This document shows positions 6,776 to 10,102 of a stretch of 10,102 bases of DNA, piece by piece (the stretch's first letter is position 1; every line of letters begins with the position of its first letter). The DNA comes from UBA3537 sp038106885 (GTDB lineage: Bacteria; Bacteroidota; Bacteroidia; Flavobacteriales; Flavobacteriaceae): positions 1-10,102 of the forward strand of contig JAYNFX010000044.1 in NCBI GenBank assembly GCA_038106885.1, in the 5' to 3' direction. A program made the translations under genes and the position numbers. Under the pieces are notes generated by a model, which made no database searches, was not told the DNA's origin, and worked only from the letters and a program-made list of their open reading frames with translations.

Positions 6776-9172
6776 ATGTCGTTTGTATTAAATATATTTG
6801 GAACAAACTTTTCACTATTGAACCGTATATTATATTTATCTCTTACTCTAGTTTTATTTAGAATTGCTTTTGCACAAAACTCCCCAAGCAGTTCTTGGCA
6901 AGGGCATTTTTCTTATAACTCAATTAAAGATATTGATAGTGGGCCTGATGCATTGTATGTAGCAAGTGAAAATTCATTATTTTTTTATGAGCCATACACA
7001 AATAGTTTAGAAACAATTTCAACAATTGATGGTCTTTCAGGAGAATACATAACTTCAATTAAATATGCCGATGGTTATGATTTGTTAGTTATTGGATATG
7101 AAACTGGATTAATAGAAGTTTTTGATTTAAATACCAAAACTGTTTTAAGAGTTGTTGACATCTTAAATAAGGTAAGTATACCACCAGAAAATAGAAAAAT
7201 AAATTCATTTTTTCAAAATGAAAATGTAATTTATATTTCCACAAATTATGGTATTTCTATCTATGACCTTGACTTGCTAGAATTTGGTGATACTTATTAC
7301 ATTGGGAATAACGGTACACAGTTGAAGGTCAATCAAATCACTATCGATCAAAATAAAATTTATGCTGCTACAGATTTTGGATTAAAAAGTGCAGACTTGA
7401 ACAATCCAAATTTAATTGATTTTCAATTTTGGGATACGTTATTTGTTGGTAATTTTTTAGGAGTTATTTCCAATGAAGACCAAATATTTACATTTAAATC
7501 TGGCAATACTCTTTATCGTGTTAACAATTCTAATTTAGAGGCCATTTTTAATTTTGCAGAAGAAATTATTAATATTAAAGCATTTTCAGACACCTTTACG
7601 TTATCAACACAAAGTACAGTTCAGAATTACAATTATAATTTATCTCTTTTAAACAATTATAATCTTACAGAAAATTTATTATCTGTAACTGCCTCAGAAG
7701 TTTTTGACGATGTTGTCTATGTTGGGACTTCAATGTCTGGGATGTTAAAAGCAAGTTCAGAATCTTTTAATAGTTTTCAAAAAATATATCCAGACGGGCC
7801 TTTGAGAAATAATCCATTTTCTTTAAAATATGGCTATGGCGATTTATACGTTACTTTTGGGGATTACGATGAAGATTATAATCCAAGCCCAAATAGACAG
7901 TATGGGTTTAGTTTCTTAAGTAATGGAGCTTGGAGTAATATTAGTTATGATAGTATTCAGCAAAATGTTGGGAAACCAGTGTATAATTTAAATGCTGTAG
8001 CGATTAATCCAGTGAATTCGAACCAGGTTTTTATAAGTTCATTTCAGCATGGCATGCTTAATTTTGTCAAGGATTCATCAATAGAATTATTGGATGATAC
8101 TAACAGTGCTTTACAGTCATTAGTATTACCAGGAAGTAATTATCAAAGTATTCGAGTTTCTGATTTAAAGTTTGATGACCAAGGTATGCTATGGAGTTTA
8201 ACTAGCTTAGTTGATGATCCCTTGAAAAAGTATAACGTTGCAACCAATCAATGGCAAACATTTTCTTTTGATGCGATTATTGATGACCCTATTTTAGACG
8301 AGAATGGATTTGGGGCACTGGTAATTGGTAGTGATGGCACTAAATGGGTTGGAAGCTACAGAAATGGAGTTATTGCATTTAACGATAATGGTAATTTAAT
8401 ACGTCAAATTGAAGGAGAGGATGTTGCAAATCTTCCAATTAATCACATTAAATCCTTAGCTATAGATAACAACAATGTTCTTTGGATTGGCACCTACAAA
8501 GGATTAAGGTTGTTATACAATACTACTAATTTTTTTAATGAAGACTCGATAACAACTTCACCAATAATTTTTCTTGAAGACGGAATCCCTAAAGAGCTAT
8601 TAGAGCTTCAGTTTATTACTGCTATTATTGTTGACGGTTCAAATAATAAATGGATTTCAACAGTTGATGCAGGAGTTTTTTATTTGAGTGCTGATGGTCA
8701 AAGAACGATTTATCATTTTACAAAAGATAACTCACCACTTCCATCTAATAGTGTTAACTCTATGGTTCAAAATGAAGAAAACGGGATGATTTATTTCGGG
8801 ACAACTAGAGGTTTAGTTTCATTTAGTGCAGGTGGATCAACTCCTTCCAGTTCTTTATCAGAAGCATATGCATACCCTAATCCTGTACGGCCAGAATTTA
8901 ATTTACAGATTGAAAAAATTAAGATTAAAAATTTAAGTGAAAATGTAAATATAAAAATTACTGATATTGAAGGAAATTTAGTAGCCGAAGCTCAGTCCAA
9001 TACAAACTTGCGATTTAAGGGATATAATTTAGAAGTCGATGGAGGTACTGCGTATTGGAATGGTAGAAATTTAGCTAATCGAACAGTTGCTTCAGGGGTA
9101 TATGTAGTTTTAATTTCAGACTTGAATACAATTGAAACAAAGGTTTTGAAAATCATGATTATTCGCCAATGA
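6776..9172 (+). CDS. porZ: PorZ-like T9SS component with beta-propellers and C-terminal sorting domain
   Basis: This 798-residue secreted protein has a hydrophobic signal segment at about 14-33 with a likely cut at AFA|Q (33/34). The mature protein opens with SWQGHFSY, like the start of PorZ-family propellers. Short beta-propeller repeats follow, clearest at KWVGSYRNGV (about 523), VLWIGTYKGL (568), KWISTVDAGV (about 625) and MIYFGTTRGL (671). The end is a type A sorting domain from about 695: AYPNPVRPEF, then GTAYWNGRNLANRTVASGVYVV and a basic KIMIIRQ tail. In Porphyromonas gingivalis PorZ has two propellers plus such a tail. It belongs to the surface attachment complex with PorU, PorV and PorQ, and binds A-LPS. 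The same role here is inferred from layout. A sensor-type propeller protein is the main alternative, but there is no kinase domain. It overlaps recO by 4 bases. Confidence 0.8.
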   Translation: MSFVLNIFGTNFSLLNRILYLSLTLVLFRIAFAQNSPSSSWQGHFSYNSIKDIDSGPDALYVASENSLFFYEPYTNSLETISTIDGLSGEYITSIKYADGYDLLVIGYETGLIEVFDLNTKTVLRVVDILNKVSIPPENRKINSFFQNENVIYISTNYGISIYDLDLLEFGDTYYIGNNGTQLKVNQITIDQNKIYAATDFGLKSADLNNPNLIDFQFWDTLFVGNFLGVISNEDQIFTFKSGNTLYRVNNSNLEAIFNFAEEIINIKAFSDTFTLSTQSTVQNYNYNLSLLNNYNLTENLLSVTASEVFDDVVYVGTSMSGMLKASSESFNSFQKIYPDGPLRNNPFSLKYGYGDLYVTFGDYDEDYNPSPNRQYGFSFLSNGAWSNISYDSIQQNVGKPVYNLNAVAINPVNSNQVFISSFQHGMLNFVKDSSIELLDDTNSALQSLVLPGSNYQSIRVSDLKFDDQGMLWSLTSLVDDPLKKYNVATNQWQTFSFDAIIDDPILDENGFGALVIGSDGTKWVGSYRNGVIAFNDNGNLIRQIEGEDVANLPINHIKSLAIDNNNVLWIGTYKGLRLLYNTTNFFNEDSITTSPIIFLEDGIPKELLELQFITAIIVDGSNNKWISTVDAGVFYLSADGQRTIYHFTKDNSPLPSNSVNSMVQNEENGMIYFGTTRGLVSFSAGGSTPSSSLSEAYAYPNPVRPEFNLQIEKIKIKNLSENVNIKITDIEGNLVAEAQSNTNLRFKGYNLEVDGGTAYWNGRNLANRTVASGVYVVLISDLNTIETKVLKIMIIRQ

Positions 9173-9888
9173 TTATATCTACAAAAGGCATTGTAATTTC
9201 AAAAATCAAATTTAAAGAGAACGATCTTATTGTTAAATGTTACACTGCATCGAATGGTATTATGAGTTTTTTGGTAAAGGGAGTTCTTTCTTCAAAGAAA
9301 AGCAAATTAAAGTCTGCATACTTCCAGCCATTGACAATGCTTAAACTGGAAATAGATTTTAAAGAAAACAGGGAATTACATTACATTAAAGGAGCAAGAA
9401 TTAGTAATAATTACAGTTCATTACATACTGCAATATTTAAATCTTCAGTTGCATTATTTCTATCTGAAATTTTAGCTATGGTTTTAAAAGAAGAAGAAGC
9501 TAACAATGATTTATTTATATTTCTTGAAACTGCTCTATTAATGTTTGATAGTATTGACTCTAATCCATATTTTCATTACCAATTTTTGATGGGTCTAACA
9601 AGATATATTGGGTTTTCCCCAGATTTATCGAACTCTGAATTCCCCTTTTTTAATTTAGAATCTGGATGTTATGAGAGTGCACATTCCAGCCGCTATAGTA
9701 TTTCTGGTAATAAATTAAAATTGTTTAAGACTACGTTAGGTATGGAATTTGATAAGTCAAAAGGGGAACTATTGAATGGCTCTCAAAAACAAGAACTTTT
9801 GGAAATGATTTTACTCTATTTTAAGTTACATTTGCAAGGCTTTAAATCACCAAAATCTCTTGATGTATTAAAACAAGTATTTAATTAA
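9169..9888 (+). CDS. recO: DNA repair protein RecO
   Basis: The 239-residue protein matches RecO in length and order. An N-terminal OB fold (about 1-80) starts STKGIVISKIKFKENDLIVKC-like at residues 4-24 and continues through the FLVKGVLSSKKSK region (34-46), which gives the basic DNA-binding surface. A helical domain follows (about 85-235) with GLTRYIGFSPDL at 142-153 and FFNLESGCY at 160-168. RecO helps RecR load RecA on SSB-coated single-stranded DNA and anneals complementary strands. Only two cysteines are present (Cys24 and Cys167), so the four-cysteine zinc site of some RecO proteins is absent. Its ATG overlaps the porZ stop codon as ATGA, indicating translational coupling with the secretion gene. 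Confidence 0.9.
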   Translation: MIISTKGIVISKIKFKENDLIVKCYTASNGIMSFLVKGVLSSKKSKLKSAYFQPLTMLKLEIDFKENRELHYIKGARISNNYSSLHTAIFKSSVALFLSEILAMVLKEEEANNDLFIFLETALLMFDSIDSNPYFHYQFLMGLTRYIGFSPDLSNSEFPFFNLESGCYESAHSSRYSISGNKLKLFKTTLGMEFDKSKGELLNGSQKQELLEMILLYFKLHLQGFKSPKSLDVLKQVFN

Positions 9889-9890
9889 TA

Positions 9891-10102
9891 ATGAAGTTTT
9901 TATATTCTTTTTTATTGAGCTTATTTTTTTGGAACCTTTCTGCACAAAAGGTTATAATTGTTGATGAAAACAGTCGTGAGCCTATAGTTGGAGTCACAAT
10001 TTTTAACTTTGTAAAAACAAAAACTAATATTTCAGGTTTTGAGGGTAAAGTATCAATAACCCGTTTTCAGAACTTTGAAAGAATATATTTTCAACACATA
10101 TC
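9891..10102 (+). CDS. Outer-membrane receptor-type protein, N-terminus only (CarboxypepD_reg-like, probable TonB-dependent receptor)
   Basis: The ATG two bases after the recO stop opens a frame of 70 codons that runs off the right edge. It begins with a signal peptide, MKFLYSFLLSLFFWNLSAQ, with a likely cut after SA or AQ (residues 18-19). The mature part reads KVIIVDENSREPIVGVTIFN, typical of the CarboxypepD_reg-like (CNA-B-like) domain, including the E/P-x-x-G-V segment. In Bacteroidota this domain most often precedes a plug and beta-barrel of a TonB-dependent receptor, but it also occurs on other surface proteins, so the receptor call is a family-level inference. The spacing suggests co-transcription with porZ and recO. 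Confidence 0.7.
   Translation, partial: MKFLYSFLLSLFFWNLSAQKVIIVDENSREPIVGVTIFNFVKTKTNISGFEGKVSITRFQNFERIYFQHI

Overview
This AT-rich window reads as part of a Bacteroidota chromosome, most likely a marine Flavobacteriales-type organism. The evidence is a PorZ-like protein with a type IX secretion (T9SS) C-terminal sorting domain, a start-proximal CarboxypepD_reg/TonB-receptor-type N-terminus, gene starts without Shine-Dalgarno sequences, and TAnnTTTG-type -7 promoter boxes a short way upstream of start codons. The assignment rests on gene content and signals read by eye; no database search was run.

The layout is two transcription blocks diverging from a 63-base gap at 4011-4073. Everything left of the gap reads leftward. 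The first leftward group is an ArsC/Spx-family thioredoxin-fold protein, an EamA-family drug/metabolite-type transporter and a GNAT/FemAB-like acyltransferase of unknown substrate (4010 down to 1649); these genes overlap or nearly abut. The second is yicC, gmk and nadD (1603 down to the left edge), a housekeeping cluster joining a YicC-type endoribonuclease, guanylate kinase and NAD biosynthesis. It has its own candidate promoter at 1627-1658.

Everything right of the gap reads rightward. A PLP enzyme of the cystathionine gamma-synthase/lyase family (4074-5216) is followed by an NADP-type glutamate dehydrogenase (5331-6698) with a clear -7 box in front and a strong rho-independent-type hairpin behind (6722-6755). 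A second rightward run follows: a PorZ-like T9SS component (6776-9172), RecO (9169-9888, overlapping by 4 bases) and the start of an outer-membrane receptor-type gene that runs off the right edge (9891 onward).

The genes cover sulfur amino acid metabolism, ammonia assimilation, nucleotide and NAD synthesis, RNA turnover, DNA repair and cell-surface secretion. Coding density is very high; the longest non-coding gap is 114 bases (5217-5330), and no gene-free stretch approaches 300 bases. No RNA gene, CRISPR array, insertion sequence or phage gene was seen. This looks mainly like ordinary core genome, and I found no convincing new multi-gene system. The points most worth a second look are the in-frame UAG junction with an apparent UUG start between the transporter and acyltransferase genes, the uncharacterised acyltransferase itself, and the strong terminator only 20 bases in front of porZ.
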